Shown here: positions 1-9,401 of the stretch, piece after piece
Numbering within the stretch: the stretch's first letter is position 1
How the letters are laid out: each line of letters begins with the position of its first letter
NCBI GenBank assembly: GCA_021414005.1
Contig: JAIOPH010000018.1
Coordinates: forward strand, 1 to 64,000
Length of the DNA stretch: 64,000 bases
Reading direction: 5' to 3'
Source of the DNA: Chthoniobacter sp.
Lineage (GTDB): Bacteria > Verrucomicrobiota > Verrucomicrobiia > Chthoniobacterales > Chthoniobacteraceae
The notes under the pieces: model-generated
What the model was told of the DNA's origin: nothing
Databases searched by the model: none
The model's input: the letters and a program-made list of their open reading frames with translations, nothing else
Made by a program: the position numbers and the translations under genes

Positions 1-75
1 CTTCACCCCGCCTCCGCTCTGCGCCTCCCTCAATATCCCGATAATCTGTTCTTCGTTGAATCTGCTCTTTTTCAT
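1..75 (-). CDS. IS3-family transposase OrfA, partial (N-terminus only)
   Basis: The visible peptide starts MKKSRFNEEQIIGILREA and continues SGGGVK to the window edge. This is the conserved start of the helix-turn-helix OrfA protein that binds IS ends and is joined to OrfB by programmed frameshifting in IS3 elements. Only about a quarter of a normal OrfA (about 88-100 residues) is present. It sits 65 bp inside the terminal repeat, which fits IS3 architecture. It cannot be judged from here whether the element is intact. Confidence 0.8.
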   Translation of the reverse strand, partial: MKKSRFNEEQIIGILREAQSGGGVK

Positions 76-115
76 TCGTTCTGCTCTTTTACCCAGCAGA
101 ACTATATTTTCCATC

Positions 116-140
116 TGTCCATTTTTCGGGGGTCAGGTCA
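116..140 (-). repeat. terminal inverted repeat of the IS3-family element
   Basis: A 25-bp terminal sequence containing a GGGGGTCAGGTCA edge on the plus strand lies directly upstream of the OrfA start. The matching left-end copy is outside the window, so the repeat is inferred from its position and its similarity to known IS407-group ends. Confidence 0.65.
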
Positions 141-267
141 GCGGTTCTAGATGTTGGGTGAGTCAGTTTGCGCAGGAGATTCATGGTTAATGATGCGGAG
201 TTTGCCCGAGGGGCCGTTGCTCGTGCGGCATTCCCAGCCAACCGTTCGAGATGAATTGTCGCGACGC

Positions 268-1422
268 CTATTTCCAACCGATGCCATCCCTGCGTGTGAG
301 GTAGTGGTGAAAACCACGGAGCGTCATCGCATTTAAGAAGACAAATCCAGCCGGCCACGCGAGCACCCCCAGACGACGCCAGCCAGGCAGAAAGCCAAGC
401 ACTGCGGCGGTGTAGAAAAGCACTTGCACGGCCAGTGTGGCTTGGTAAAACGGGCGGGCGACGAGGGCGAAGTTGGCGGCGAGGGCGGGGAAGAGAAAGA
501 GCGGCGCGGCGAGGCGGAGGTATTTGTGGGAGAGCAATTGCCACCAGAGCCGGTGCTGCCAGGGGAGCAGCCACTTGGGATAGCGAACGAGCATTTGAAA
601 ATTACCGGCGAGGGTGCGCTGCTTGCGGCGTTGCTCGCTGGTGGGGTCGAGTGTTTGGGGATCGAAGGCGAGGGCTTCGGAATCGTGGATGACGCGCGCG
701 CCGGTGGCGGCGATGTGCATCGGGATGACGACATCATCGAGCAGTGTGTCCGTGGGGATAGGTGTGAAAAGTGTGCGGCGAATGGCGTAAATTGCGCCAG
801 TACACCCAATGCAGGAATCGAAGCGGGCCTCGGCTGCACGCAAGGATTTTTCCATGCGCCAATAAGTATCGATGCCAGTTCCAGTGGCACTGATGGAGGT
901 TTCGATTTCAAGCGAGCCGCTGACAGCGCCAATGCGTTGATCACCAAAGTGCGCGGCGAGCAGGGCGATGGCGTTTGAGGCGAAGCGCTGTCGGGCATCG
1001 GTTAGGACGATGATTTCGGCAGTCTCTTGGGCTAGCGCGGCGTTGAGGCCAGCGGCTTTGCCGGCACGCATGGACTGGGGTAGGATGGTCACACGGGCAG
1101 GATCGAAGGCGCGGGCGCGAGCGACGGTGGCATCGGTGGAGGCGTCGTCCACAAGGAGAATCCGGAGCCTGCCCAGCGGGTAGGTGGAGTCGAGGAGGTT
1201 GGTGAGACGTGCGACGATGCGGGATTCCTCATTGTGAGCGACGAGCACCACGCAGACCTCGGGAGCAGGCTCTGGTAAAGAGTGCCGGATGATTTTTCGC
1301 CCCCGGGCGAGCAGGGCCATTAGCACGCTATAACCGACAAAGGTGTAGGCGAGCGCAACAATGCTGAGCCAGAAAACGAGTGTGGCGGCGAGTGTGCCGG
1401 CAGTGAAGGGGGGCGTGGCCAC
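268..1422 (-). CDS. membrane-associated family 2 glycosyltransferase
   Basis: A 384-residue processive-type GT2. An N-terminal hydrophobic segment (about residues 10-35) precedes the GT-A core. The core shows VVLVAHNEE, the nucleotide-binding LLVDDASTD, and the acceptor-region LTDARQ. Two or three hydrophobic segments follow in the last 100 residues, as in cellulose/hyaluronan synthase-like enzymes that polymerise or transfer sugar at the inner membrane. The start is GTG at 1420-1422, which directly abuts the TAA of the upstream polymerase gene, so the two are probably translationally coupled. It is the last gene of the minus-strand exopolysaccharide operon and ends 127 bp before an IS3 element. 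The sugar donor is unknown. Confidence 0.85.
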   Translation of the reverse strand: MATPPFTAGTLAATLVFWLSIVALAYTFVGYSVLMALLARGRKIIRHSLPEPAPEVCVVLVAHNEESRIVARLTNLLDSTYPLGRLRILLVDDASTDATVARARAFDPARVTILPQSMRAGKAAGLNAALAQETAEIIVLTDARQRFASNAIALLAAHFGDQRIGAVSGSLEIETSISATGTGIDTYWRMEKSLRAAEARFDSCIGCTGAIYAIRRTLFTPIPTDTLLDDVVIPMHIAATGARVIHDSEALAFDPQTLDPTSEQRRKQRTLAGNFQMLVRYPKWLLPWQHRLWWQLLSHKYLRLAAPLFLFPALAANFALVARPFYQATLAVQVLFYTAAVLGFLPGWRRLGVLAWPAGFVFLNAMTLRGFHHYLTRRDGIGWK

Positions 1423-2934
1423 TTACATGGTCTTAATGAGATGATCCCAAAAACGAATGCCGGCATAGGTCATAGCGGTGATGACCGCGAGATCCAGCAG
1501 GCCGATGCGATTCCAGCCAAAAGCAATGCCACGCATGGGTCGAGGAGCAGGATCTGGTTTCGGTGCTGCTTGTGGGACCGGAGAAGCTTCCATCGGGAGT
1601 ACGGCGACCGCCCCCCCCGCTATCCCTAATCTCCCAGCTAGCTCCGGCTGCACATAGCGTCCCCCCCATGCGGGGGCGGAGGGCTGGAGAATGTGCCCAA
1701 CCGTCGCTTCAGTGACATGTGGCTTAATGTCTCCTATGCCCATGAGGTGCCGGTGCAGGGCGGCGGTTGCGGCGGCAAACATGAAGAAGGTAGGCCGGTA
1801 CTCGAAATTGACTATCCACGAGGAAACCATGTAGGAGACAGTGAGGACAAAAAGGATGCGGCGGACACGTTCTTCATCGGGCGTGGAAGTGCGGGCGGAC
1901 ATCAGCGAGCGCAGGCCACAGTAGAGGATGCCCATGTGCAGGAAAAACCCGCCGTAGCCGGTCTCGGCTCCAATGCACACGTAGGAGGAGTGGGGAGCTT
2001 TGGAGACAACGGGCATGGGTCGCTTGAGCGATTCCTTGTCGAATTTAGTCCGTTTGAAACGGTATTTGCCGGAGAGGAAACTCTCATACCAGTTTCGGTA
2101 ACCGATGCCTGTGGCGGTGAGTACTTTCCGCCCGTGAGTGAAAGCCATGACGCGTCCTTGGATGGCTTCGTCGGTTTTGGTCTTCTTTAGCTCGCTCATG
2201 CGGGGGAGCAGGGACAGGCCATTGGTGCCAAAAAGGAGGGCCACGGCGACGATCAAGATTTGGACACTCTTTGGCCGGCCAAACGTGGCTGTGGCAAGGA
2301 TGGTGGCGGCTCCGCAAAGGTACGCGCCTTTCGATTCCGTGAGGAAGATGCAGTAGCCGACCATGACCATGAGCGCGACGCCGATGACCCGCAGGGCGAT
2401 GGGATTTTTCCAGATGCAGAAATAGTAGAGCAGGGGAATGGCCGGGACGACGCTGTGACCGAGGGCGTTGGGGTTGTTGAAGATGGACAGGTTGAGGACG
2501 AGACGGTCTTTCATCACGCCACGGGTCAAATTTAAGCTCTCCAGCGGATCGAAGCCGTAAAGTGAGAGCAACGCGAGTCCGGCGACCGTGCAGATCAGAA
2601 ATGTCCACCAGCCGACATACTTATTCATGCGCGGGACGGAGTAGAGCGTCTGCACGATGACGATGTAGAAGATGTAAAGGTTGGCAGTCTCCTTAAAGGT
2701 GTCCCACTTCTCCGGGGAGGCGAAGACGATCCAGAGCCAGAAGGCCAGGACGGCCCAGTCGTGCGGAGTTCGGAAAATGTCGCGCACATTGAACCCTCGT
2801 TCGCGAAACGAGAGCGAGGCCAAACCTGCGAGCATCGTGTAGAGTACGAACCGCACGCTGCTCAGCCCGATCGGCCACTCCTGCGGGCGCAGGTAGTATA
2901 GGATCTGGAAAAAGATGACGGTGACGAAGTCCAT
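1423..2934 (-). CDS. O-antigen polymerase/ligase-like integral membrane protein
   Basis: A 503-residue protein with about ten hydrophobic segments, beginning at residue 3 and ending with one at the C-terminus. A large central hydrophilic loop (about residues 230-310) includes GRVMAFTHGRK and a KAPHSSYVCIGAETG region. This layout is that of the Wzy/WaaL superfamily, which polymerises repeat units or ligates glycans to an acceptor in the periplasm. ATG starts immediately after the TGA of the upstream GT4. A Pro/Ala-rich linker (about 420-470) precedes a final membrane span. It resembles the putative O-glycosylation ligases of exosortase-type EPS loci, but polymerase and ligase cannot be told apart from sequence alone. 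Confidence 0.75.
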   Translation of the reverse strand: MDFVTVIFFQILYYLRPQEWPIGLSSVRFVLYTMLAGLASLSFRERGFNVRDIFRTPHDWAVLAFWLWIVFASPEKWDTFKETANLYIFYIVIVQTLYSVPRMNKYVGWWTFLICTVAGLALLSLYGFDPLESLNLTRGVMKDRLVLNLSIFNNPNALGHSVVPAIPLLYYFCIWKNPIALRVIGVALMVMVGYCIFLTESKGAYLCGAATILATATFGRPKSVQILIVAVALLFGTNGLSLLPRMSELKKTKTDEAIQGRVMAFTHGRKVLTATGIGYRNWYESFLSGKYRFKRTKFDKESLKRPMPVVSKAPHSSYVCIGAETGYGGFFLHMGILYCGLRSLMSARTSTPDEERVRRILFVLTVSYMVSSWIVNFEYRPTFFMFAAATAALHRHLMGIGDIKPHVTEATVGHILQPSAPAWGGRYVQPELAGRLGIAGGAVAVLPMEASPVPQAAPKPDPAPRPMRGIAFGWNRIGLLDLAVITAMTYAGIRFWDHLIKTM

Positions 2935-4056
2935 TCAGCAGCGGTTGGCTAGGGCGCGGTAGAGGGTAGCGTAGGCATCGGCCATGGCCCCGAGGGAAAA
3001 GTGCCCGCAGATTCTAGTGCGTGCTTTTTTCCCGAAGTCAATGAGCTGCTCCGGCTGGGCGAGCAGGTTGGTCAGTTGGATGGTCAGGAAGGCGGGCGTG
3101 GAGAGATCGGCGATTACGCCCTCCCGGCCGGTGGTGAAGATGTGTTCGTGGCCGCAGCCGGTGTTGGCGAGCACCGGGATGCCGGAGGACATGGCTTCGA
3201 GAGCGACGTTGGAGAGACCTTCATTGATGGAGGGAATGACGAGAAGATCGAGCGCCCGGTAGCAAGTGGCGGGGTCGCTTTGAAAGCCGAGCCAGTGGAT
3301 GCGCGCGGCGTGCGGGCTGGCGTGGGTGCGGGCGCGTGTAGCATTTTCTTCGCTGCCTCCACTGCCGGCGATGGCGAGGTGCGCAAAGGGGAAACGGGCG
3401 GCGATATTGTCGAAGGCGTCGAGGAGGACGGAGTGGCGTTTGAATGGCCCGAAGCGTCCAACGATGCCGAGGACGATTCCGTCTTCCGGCAGGTCGAGTT
3501 GACCGCGTGCAGCGGTGCGGTCGCCGGGACAGAAACGGGTGGTGTCCACGCCGTTGGGGATGACGCAGATTTTTTCCGGGGCGAAGCCAAGCGCGATCAA
3601 CTCATCCCGCATGGGGTGGGCGACGGTGTGGACGCCGCGGCAACACCGGTAAAGCCAGCGGCGCTGGCGGATACGACGGGGCGTGAGTTCTGCCGGAGTG
3701 AGCTGGCTGTGCTCGCCCTGAAGCACGGGGGCGAAGCGGCCGCCAGCGGTGGGGAATGCCGCGTAAATGAGCGCGCCGAGGTTGTGGCTGTGCACCAGTG
3801 CCGGTCGCAGGTGGATAATTAGTTTTGCAAGTCGGGCGGCCGCCAGTGGGGAAAAGCCGTCGGTTTTCCCGAGCACGGTTACTCGTCCGGGATTGGGGAG
3901 GCGGTCGGCGAAAGCTCCACGGCGTTCTAGGCAGGCCACATGGATTTCGACGCCCTGTTGTTCCAGCGCGCCCGCCATGTTCACTACGCCATTCTCCATG
4001 CCTCCGGGGTCGAGCGAATTGACGACGTGTAGAATTCGCAGCGGAATGCTGCTCAT
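2935..4056 (-). CDS. family 4 glycosyltransferase (PEP-CTERM/EPS-locus type)
   Basis: A 373-residue GT-B enzyme. The N-terminal Rossmann domain begins with ILHVVNSLDPGGMENGVVNM, which resembles the sugar transferases associated with exosortase EPS loci (TIGR03088-like). The C-terminal domain has VGRFGPFKRHSVLLDAF and the nucleotide-sugar site SINEGLSNVALEAMSSGIPV with the paired E-x7-E pattern. It probably adds one retained-configuration sugar to a lipid-linked repeat unit on the cytoplasmic face of the membrane. It follows the methyltransferase gene by 4 bp and abuts the polymerase gene. Donor and acceptor are not predictable. No exosortase is present in the window. Confidence 0.88.
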   Translation of the reverse strand: MSSIPLRILHVVNSLDPGGMENGVVNMAGALEQQGVEIHVACLERRGAFADRLPNPGRVTVLGKTDGFSPLAAARLAKLIIHLRPALVHSHNLGALIYAAFPTAGGRFAPVLQGEHSQLTPAELTPRRIRQRRWLYRCCRGVHTVAHPMRDELIALGFAPEKICVIPNGVDTTRFCPGDRTAARGQLDLPEDGIVLGIVGRFGPFKRHSVLLDAFDNIAARFPFAHLAIAGSGGSEENATRARTHASPHAARIHWLGFQSDPATCYRALDLLVIPSINEGLSNVALEAMSSGIPVLANTGCGHEHIFTTGREGVIADLSTPAFLTIQLTNLLAQPEQLIDFGKKARTRICGHFSLGAMADAYATLYRALANRC

Positions 4057-4060
4057 GACG

Positions 4061-4783
4061 TCAGGGTTTGCGAGCTTCCATAACCATTGTTTCGAAGGCG
4101 TTTAGGTCATTGCCAACTACCTTGCCATGTGACTCGATATCGCCAAGGGCGGGATGGGTGCTTTCGGAGATTTCTTTGAGTTGAGGTTCGACGAAACCTG
4201 CAGCAGTCATCGCGATGCCGAGGGTCTTGGGATCATAGACGAAAATGTGGCCAAAACCCCAAATGAAGTTGTTGAATACAAACCCCGGCTCCGCGACGCC
4301 GATATCCTTGGGATAACGGGCAAAGACACGGGCAATATAATCTTTGCGCATGGTGTCGAGGGGCTCATCAAGTAGCGTTGCGATGTTTAGTAAATTCGGG
4401 GTTGCCAAGCGCAGGATAGCCCCGGGCTTCAATACCCTGAAAATTTCTCTAAGGAGATTTTGTCCACCAGGGTAGGTAAGATGTTCGATTACGTGTTCGC
4501 TGTAGGCGAAATCGAACGTTGCATCAGAAAAAGGGAAAGGCCTAGTGGCATCCAGATAAACAACGCTATCGCTTAGAGGGCTATAATCCGTATTGAGCCA
4601 TCCCGGGAGGATGTTATGCCCGCATCCAATTTGCAGTTTTGGGGAAGGAGAATCGCACAAATATTCTCTGATTTTTCGAGAACGACTCAGTCGCCAACCA
4701 ATCCGCCGAAGGTCGGACGGGATCAACCGAAATGCGTGAGCCAACGTAACGAGAACTGAGGAGGACTTAAGTAAGGTGCGCAT
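4061..4783 (-). CDS. class I SAM-dependent methyltransferase of the EPS operon
   Basis: A 240-residue protein. The SAM-binding motif I appears as LQIGCGHNILPGW at about residue 50, and motif II and post-motifs as FDFAYSEHVIEHL and EIFRVLKPGAILRLATPN, the Methyltransf_11 pattern. Small methyltransferases of this kind in glycan loci usually methylate a sugar or cap a chain. The start overlaps the end of the upstream GT2 by 17 bp, so it belongs to the operon. The local base composition is a little more AT-rich than in the flanking genes, as is common for glycan-locus genes acquired by transfer (an impression, not a computed value). Confidence 0.85.
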   Translation of the reverse strand: MRTLLKSSSVLVTLAHAFRLIPSDLRRIGWRLSRSRKIREYLCDSPSPKLQIGCGHNILPGWLNTDYSPLSDSVVYLDATRPFPFSDATFDFAYSEHVIEHLTYPGGQNLLREIFRVLKPGAILRLATPNLLNIATLLDEPLDTMRKDYIARVFARYPKDIGVAEPGFVFNNFIWGFGHIFVYDPKTLGIAMTAAGFVEPQLKEISESTHPALGDIESHGKVVGNDLNAFETMVMEARKP

Positions 4784-5789
4784 TTTGAATTCGTCCCAAC
4801 AGACCGATAAATCGCGCCAGAGCTCGGATGCGGAAGAGCGGCGGTACGTTGAGTGACGATGCCGATAAGGGCCACGGGCAAATCCCGAGTGAAGCTAGTG
4901 AATAGCAGATTGCCTTTCGGTTGAGGCCTTCGTTGTGGAGTGCCCACGCACTTTGAAAACAGAATATAGCCCACGTCTTCAGCCAAAAAGCCAAATGAAA
5001 GCGAGAAACCACATCGTTGGAATAGGACCGGCAGATGACGGTCCGCATCGATGCACGCATCCGGCTAGACTGGCTGCTCATGTTTGCCGTGTGCTTGCGG
5101 ATCAAGACGGTGGTTTCGTTCTGCAGGAATATGCGAGACCGGGAGCCGATGCGGATCCACATGTCTCGGTCCTCAGAACTTCGCAGGCTCGTGTCAAAGA
5201 CACCGCATTTTCCGAACACCTCGGTCCGGATCAGCGCGCTGGAAGGCATAAAGCGGGTCTTGAGGACGATATCGGAAACCGGGATCTCGCGCTCCTGCTG
5301 AGTGATGTTGGCTCGGCTTACGATTTCTCGACCCTCGGCATCAATGTATCGATGCGGAGAAGCGACGATGGCAAAGGCAGGGCCTAGTCGGGCGAAATGG
5401 GAGATCGAAGTGGACAGATGTATCGGTAGCCATATGTCGTCTGCGTCGAGCAAAGCGATGATTCCGTGCCGCGCCTCGCGGATGCCGGTGTTGCGGGCCG
5501 ACGAGAGGCCTCCGTTCTTTTGATAGAGGTAACGCACTCGAGGGTCAGTGAATTTTGATACGACATGTGCGGTGTCATCCGTCGAGCCGTCGTCCACAAC
5601 GAGTATTTCAAAGTTTGTGTGGTCTTGCCCGAGAACCGAGGAAATAGCCTTGCCGAGATAGGCGGCGTAATTATAAGTGGGAATGATTACTGAAACTGCG
5701 GGAGATAAAGAGGCGTCTGGTGGGGATGGTCTGGATAGTTTCAAGGGGCTTGCCGAATTTAAAGACCGAGTAGCGGAGGGACGGATCAC
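4767..5789 (-). CDS. family 2 glycosyltransferase
   Basis: A 340-residue GT-A enzyme. The donor-binding region reads VSVIIPTYNYAAYLGKAI and LVVDDGSTDDT, the DXD-type site is ALLDADDIW, and SSEDRDMWIRI corresponds to the catalytic ED motif. The C-terminal 70 residues contain a weakly hydrophobic stretch but no clear membrane anchor. The start is GTG and overlaps the stop of the Wzc-like gene in a GTGA arrangement, so the two are coupled. Its role is probably addition of one sugar to the repeat unit. Specificity is unknown. Confidence 0.87.
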   Translation of the reverse strand: MIRPSATRSLNSASPLKLSRPSPPDASLSPAVSVIIPTYNYAAYLGKAISSVLGQDHTNFEILVVDDGSTDDTAHVVSKFTDPRVRYLYQKNGGLSSARNTGIREARHGIIALLDADDIWLPIHLSTSISHFARLGPAFAIVASPHRYIDAEGREIVSRANITQQEREIPVSDIVLKTRFMPSSALIRTEVFGKCGVFDTSLRSSEDRDMWIRIGSRSRIFLQNETTVLIRKHTANMSSQSSRMRASMRTVICRSYSNDVVSRFHLAFWLKTWAIFCFQSAWALHNEGLNRKAICYSLASLGICPWPLSASSLNVPPLFRIRALARFIGLLGRIQNAHLT

Positions 5790-7930
5790 GCATTCTCCAG
5801 CGGACGCTGGTAGTAGTAGTCGTGTGAATAATAATAATACTGATAATAGTTCGCCGTGGCGCTAAGATCGAGGCGATTGAGGACGAATCCGTAAAAGTTT
5901 GCTCCATTGGCCGTCAGCGTGTCCACTGCGGTGCGCGCGCTGCGGGCGGGAGTATTCCCAGTCCAGATGACGAAAAGCACACCGTCCACAAGGCTTTGCA
6001 TAATTGAAGTTTCGGAGAGACCGAGGACGGGAGGGGTGTCCACCACGATGCGGTCGTAGCGCTCGCGGAGCATTTCCATAATGTCGCGGAAACGTGCCGA
6101 GCCGATGAGTTCCGTGCCGCTGTCGAGGTGGCGTCCGGCGCTCAAAATGGAGAGGTTTTCCTGTCCGGTAGGGCGGCATGCTTCCTCCAGAGCGACCTCC
6201 CCGAGTAGGACATTGCTCAGCCCGGGATCCTTGCGGTAGCCAAAGAGCCGGTGCAGGCGTCCACGGCGCAAATCGGTGTCCATGAGGAGGGTGCGGGCTC
6301 CGGTGTGGGCGAACGAAACCGCCAAATTCGACGAGACGACGGTCTTGCCCTCTTTTGGCATCGCGCTGGTGACCATGATTACGTGCGGCTGCTTGGTGAG
6401 ATTACCCATCGAGAGGACATTCGTTCGGATGACACGAAAGTTCTCGATGAGCGAATCCTTGTGGTTATTCGCGCGACTGATGAGTGCCGCGGTGCCGGCG
6501 GAGGATTCGATCTGCGGAACGATGCCGAGCGCTCGCATGTGAAAGGCGTTCTCCACCTGATCGAGCGTGCGCAGGGTATGATCCAAATACTCAATGGCAA
6601 AAGGCACTGCCAGTGCGAGTGCGAGCCCAATGATGAACGAGAGCGCGATGAGTTTGAGACGGTTTGGCGACACCGGTCGGTCCTGCGAATCGATCAAGCC
6701 AGCATAGTCCAGATTAATCCGTTCCTTTTCGTTTCCGTAATCAATCATCTCCATCCGCTTCATGGCCGCCTGAAGATAGTTCTGGAAAGGGGGAGCCGAT
6801 CCCTGCTGAATCCCCAAATCCATGAAGATCTTTTGTTGTCTTCCATTCGCGGCCTTATACGCGGGAAGTTTTCCTTCCAGGGTTTGCTTTTCGTTGAGGA
6901 GTTGCTGAAATGAGAGGTCGAAACGCCGTTGGGACGTCTGGTAAGACACTTCGAGTTTTCCGTCGATGTCGGCGAGCTTTTTCATGGGCCCAGCCATTTT
7001 GAAACTGCCAGGCAGGTGGATTTTGCCGAGTTCAACGATTTCCGCATTCAGTTTTTCTCGCTCCCGAACCAGTTCGTCCCAAGGATGCTCCTGATGAACA
7101 TTGGCAATAGCAGGAACGACAACAATTATTTTGTCATCCTCTTTCTTTCCCGGCGTGGCGATGCTGGAGCCAATTTCCAAAGGAGGTGTCTGGGATTCGA
7201 TCTTGGAGATTAATGCAAGCTTGGCGACTACATCGTATGATGGATCCTGTAGTTGAATTCGGGCTTTTCCCATTTCGTCGATTTGCGATTGGATGCGCCC
7301 CAAACGGCCGGGAACATCGCCGAGGGATTGCAATTCAATTTGGATTTGCGTGAGCCCGCTGGCGTCTTCGAGACTGAGGCGCTGGTTGAGTTGGATGCCA
7401 AGTCGCTTGCTTAAATCTTCAATTTCGTTTGCAAGGATTTCATTGGCCGCCTCCCGATCCGCTCGCCGCTTTTCTGTTCGGTAGGCGAGGAATTCATCCA
7501 CCATGGTTTCGGTCCAACGTTCGGCCAGCTGCGGCAGGGCGACCCACACGTCCACGACCAGATTGCTTTGAGAATTATAGTTCGCCCTGATCCTCGTCAT
7601 GTATTTTTGCTCCAGATCGCGGTTGCTGGCGTCAACACCGAGAGTTTTTGCAGTTCGGGCAAGGATGTGCGGAGCAGTCAGTTTGTACGGGAGACCCTGC
7701 ATTGTGCTGTCGCGGTAAAGCATTTCCGTATCGCCATCCCGCGGAAAATACTCTACATGGATAAGGGCTTGGGCGTGGTAAACTGGACGGGCGAAGATGT
7801 AGAAAGTGAGTCCGCACATGAGCGAAAAAGTCAAAAGGAGCAGCATCAGTCGCAGATGTTTTCGAGCGAGGGCCAGATACATCAATACGTCGTGCAAGCT
7901 GAAGACGCGTGTTTTGAGTCCGGGAATCAT
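5786..7930 (-). CDS. Wzc-like polysaccharide chain-length determinant/BY-kinase
   Basis: About 714 residues. An N-terminal Wzz domain has a membrane span near residue 30 and a long periplasmic coiled-coil region. A second span lies at about residue 430. The cytoplasmic bacterial tyrosine kinase domain has Walker A PKEGKTVVSSNLA, Walker A' TLLMDTDLRRGRL and Walker B RIVVDTPPVLGLS. The C-terminus ends with a cluster of nine tyrosines (YY, YYYY, YYY), the usual autophosphorylation tail that controls export. I place the start at ATG 7928-7930, since an in-frame TTG at 7978 gives 16 extra residues with no better signal. It lies between the Wza-like gene and a GT2, forming a Wza-Wzc pair that couples polymerisation to outer-membrane export. 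Confidence 0.9.
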   Translation of the reverse strand: MIPGLKTRVFSLHDVLMYLALARKHLRLMLLLLTFSLMCGLTFYIFARPVYHAQALIHVEYFPRDGDTEMLYRDSTMQGLPYKLTAPHILARTAKTLGVDASNRDLEQKYMTRIRANYNSQSNLVVDVWVALPQLAERWTETMVDEFLAYRTEKRRADREAANEILANEIEDLSKRLGIQLNQRLSLEDASGLTQIQIELQSLGDVPGRLGRIQSQIDEMGKARIQLQDPSYDVVAKLALISKIESQTPPLEIGSSIATPGKKEDDKIIVVVPAIANVHQEHPWDELVREREKLNAEIVELGKIHLPGSFKMAGPMKKLADIDGKLEVSYQTSQRRFDLSFQQLLNEKQTLEGKLPAYKAANGRQQKIFMDLGIQQGSAPPFQNYLQAAMKRMEMIDYGNEKERINLDYAGLIDSQDRPVSPNRLKLIALSFIIGLALALAVPFAIEYLDHTLRTLDQVENAFHMRALGIVPQIESSAGTAALISRANNHKDSLIENFRVIRTNVLSMGNLTKQPHVIMVTSAMPKEGKTVVSSNLAVSFAHTGARTLLMDTDLRRGRLHRLFGYRKDPGLSNVLLGEVALEEACRPTGQENLSILSAGRHLDSGTELIGSARFRDIMEMLRERYDRIVVDTPPVLGLSETSIMQSLVDGVLFVIWTGNTPARSARTAVDTLTANGANFYGFVLNRLDLSATANYYQYYYYSHDYYYQRPLENA

Positions 7931-8071
7931 GTGAAATGGGCGGGAGGATAATGCGCGGGCGCGGGTCAGACTACGCAAACTACTCAGGCTTTCAGCAATT
8001 CATTTGCCTTTGCCTCCAAAGATTTCCCGATCGTAAGTACCGGGGGTTGCGATTGCACCCCGGAACCGCGC

Positions 8072-9301
8072 TCAAAAACTCCAAAATTTCTCCGGAACGA
8101 CAACAATATCGCCGGTTTGCAAGATGACGTCAGCCTTGTGGCCCTGTTTGATCTCCTCCACATCCACCGGGAGCCGGACTTTCTCGCCATTCGGCACCGC
8201 ACGCAGGACATAAATGCCTCGCTGTTTGGCGAATTTTGAAAAACCACCGTTCTGGAGGATGGCCCCGTAAGCCGTGAGTTTTTCGCCGGATTTCAAGACA
8301 AAGCTGCCCGGACGGGCCACATTTCCAGTGAGATAAACGAGACTCGTCGGCCCGGCGGGAACGACAACAACGTCTCCTTCCTCGAGCGTGAGGTCTGCTG
8401 TGAGTCCGCTGCCGTCGAGCATCTTTTGCACGTTGACCTGCTCGACAACCCCCTTATTAGCGGCCATCCGCATCACCCGAACCCGCGTCAGGTCCGCTTT
8501 GTCCGAGGTGCCACCAGAACTCAGGATGACGTTAATCAGTGTGGGAGTGACATTTTTCGGAATTGTCCATGGCCCTTGCTTCAGAAACTCTCCCGAAAGA
8601 TAGATTAGCGGACCGTTTTCCAGATCCGACCCTTGAATCCGCTCAATCAGCACTGAGGCATTGCGCAACTGTGAGCTTTGCAGCGCGCGTTTCACCGCAG
8701 CTTCGGCGCCCGGAATGGTCCTTCCTGCGAGCGCGATGCGCCCGACCTGCGGCATGATGATATAGCCTCCGCGGCGGATCTGGTAGCGCCCATTAAATGA
8801 AGGATCCTCATTTACGAAAACTTCGAGTGTCTCTCCTGGAACGAGAATTTCGTTGCTTGCGGCTGCGGCGCTTTGCTGGCCCTGAGTGGCGTCGTCCAAT
8901 TCTTTTTCGACCTGTGCCAACTGCGCGCGAGTGGAGTCCAGCCGCGCCTGCCAATCCTTCACTTCTTGATTAAGCCTGTCGGCTGCCTCAAGATTTCCGG
9001 CGGCAGTTTGGAGCCCAAGCTGTTTTTGAGCCGCTTCAAGTTTAGCTTTGGCGTAGCGCACCTCGCCTTGCAGCGTCTGCTTCTTCTCCGTCAAATCTTC
9101 GACTTCGGTCGCGGATTTCTTGACATTCCCCAATTTCGGCATGCCGACTGGCTCGGCTGACGCGAGCGGTATGGCCGTCTTTTTGAAGGGAATTTTGCTT
9201 CCGCGTGGCGTCTCCTGGGCAGCCACTGGCGCTACCTGAGCGTTGAGGAGCACTAGGAAACCGACGAAAATGACCGACGGTGAAATTTTGAATTGGGGCA
9301 C
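8072..9301 (-). CDS. Wza-like polysaccharide export protein (SLBB domains)
   Basis: A secreted outer-membrane/periplasmic export protein. After a signal peptide ending near APVAAQ, a coiled-coil region (about residues 50-120) precedes the polysaccharide-export domain (LVPGETLEVFVNEDPSFNGRY then IMPQVGRIALAGRT). Two SLBB-type repeats follow (VYLTGNVARPGSFVL and the GDIVVVPE end). It would form the channel that works with the Wzc-like kinase encoded next. The start is uncertain. GTG at 9299-9301 gives a standard signal peptide, and in-frame GTG 9322 or TTG 9358 would extend it by 7 or 19 residues. The added coiled coil between signal peptide and export domain is longer than in the enterobacterial protein. 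Confidence 0.85.
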   Translation of the reverse strand: MPQFKISPSVIFVGFLVLLNAQVAPVAAQETPRGSKIPFKKTAIPLASAEPVGMPKLGNVKKSATEVEDLTEKKQTLQGEVRYAKAKLEAAQKQLGLQTAAGNLEAADRLNQEVKDWQARLDSTRAQLAQVEKELDDATQGQQSAAAASNEILVPGETLEVFVNEDPSFNGRYQIRRGGYIIMPQVGRIALAGRTIPGAEAAVKRALQSSQLRNASVLIERIQGSDLENGPLIYLSGEFLKQGPWTIPKNVTPTLINVILSSGGTSDKADLTRVRVMRMAANKGVVEQVNVQKMLDGSGLTADLTLEEGDVVVVPAGPTSLVYLTGNVARPGSFVLKSGEKLTAYGAILQNGGFSKFAKQRGIYVLRAVPNGEKVRLPVDVEEIKQGHKADVILQTGDIVVVPEKFWSF

Positions 9302-9401
9302 GAAGTTGTTACCTATCTGCACGCGGATATATTCGATAAATATAGCGTCGCAAATCAAGCCGTCAATACGCCATTATATGATTTTGTCGCAGCAAAAAAT
9401 C

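Larger units (their letters stand above)
1..140 (-). mobile_element. IS3-family insertion sequence, 5' end only (runs off the left edge)
   Basis: The minus strand carries the first 25 codons of a transposase OrfA of the IS3 family (start codon at 73-75). Just upstream, at 116-140, is a terminal sequence reading TGACCTGACCCCCGAAAAAT and on to ATGGACA on the minus strand, typical of IS3/IS407-group ends. The element therefore ends near position 140, and most of OrfA and all of the DDE transposase OrfB lie outside the window. Family assignment rests on the N-terminal peptide and the terminal sequence. The exact IS name and the target duplication cannot be seen. Confidence 0.8.

Noticed and set aside
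2935..4056. A full exosortase/PEP-CTERM system
   Set aside because: The GT4 resembles enzymes of such loci, but no exosortase gene and no protein with a PEP-CTERM tail were found in the window.
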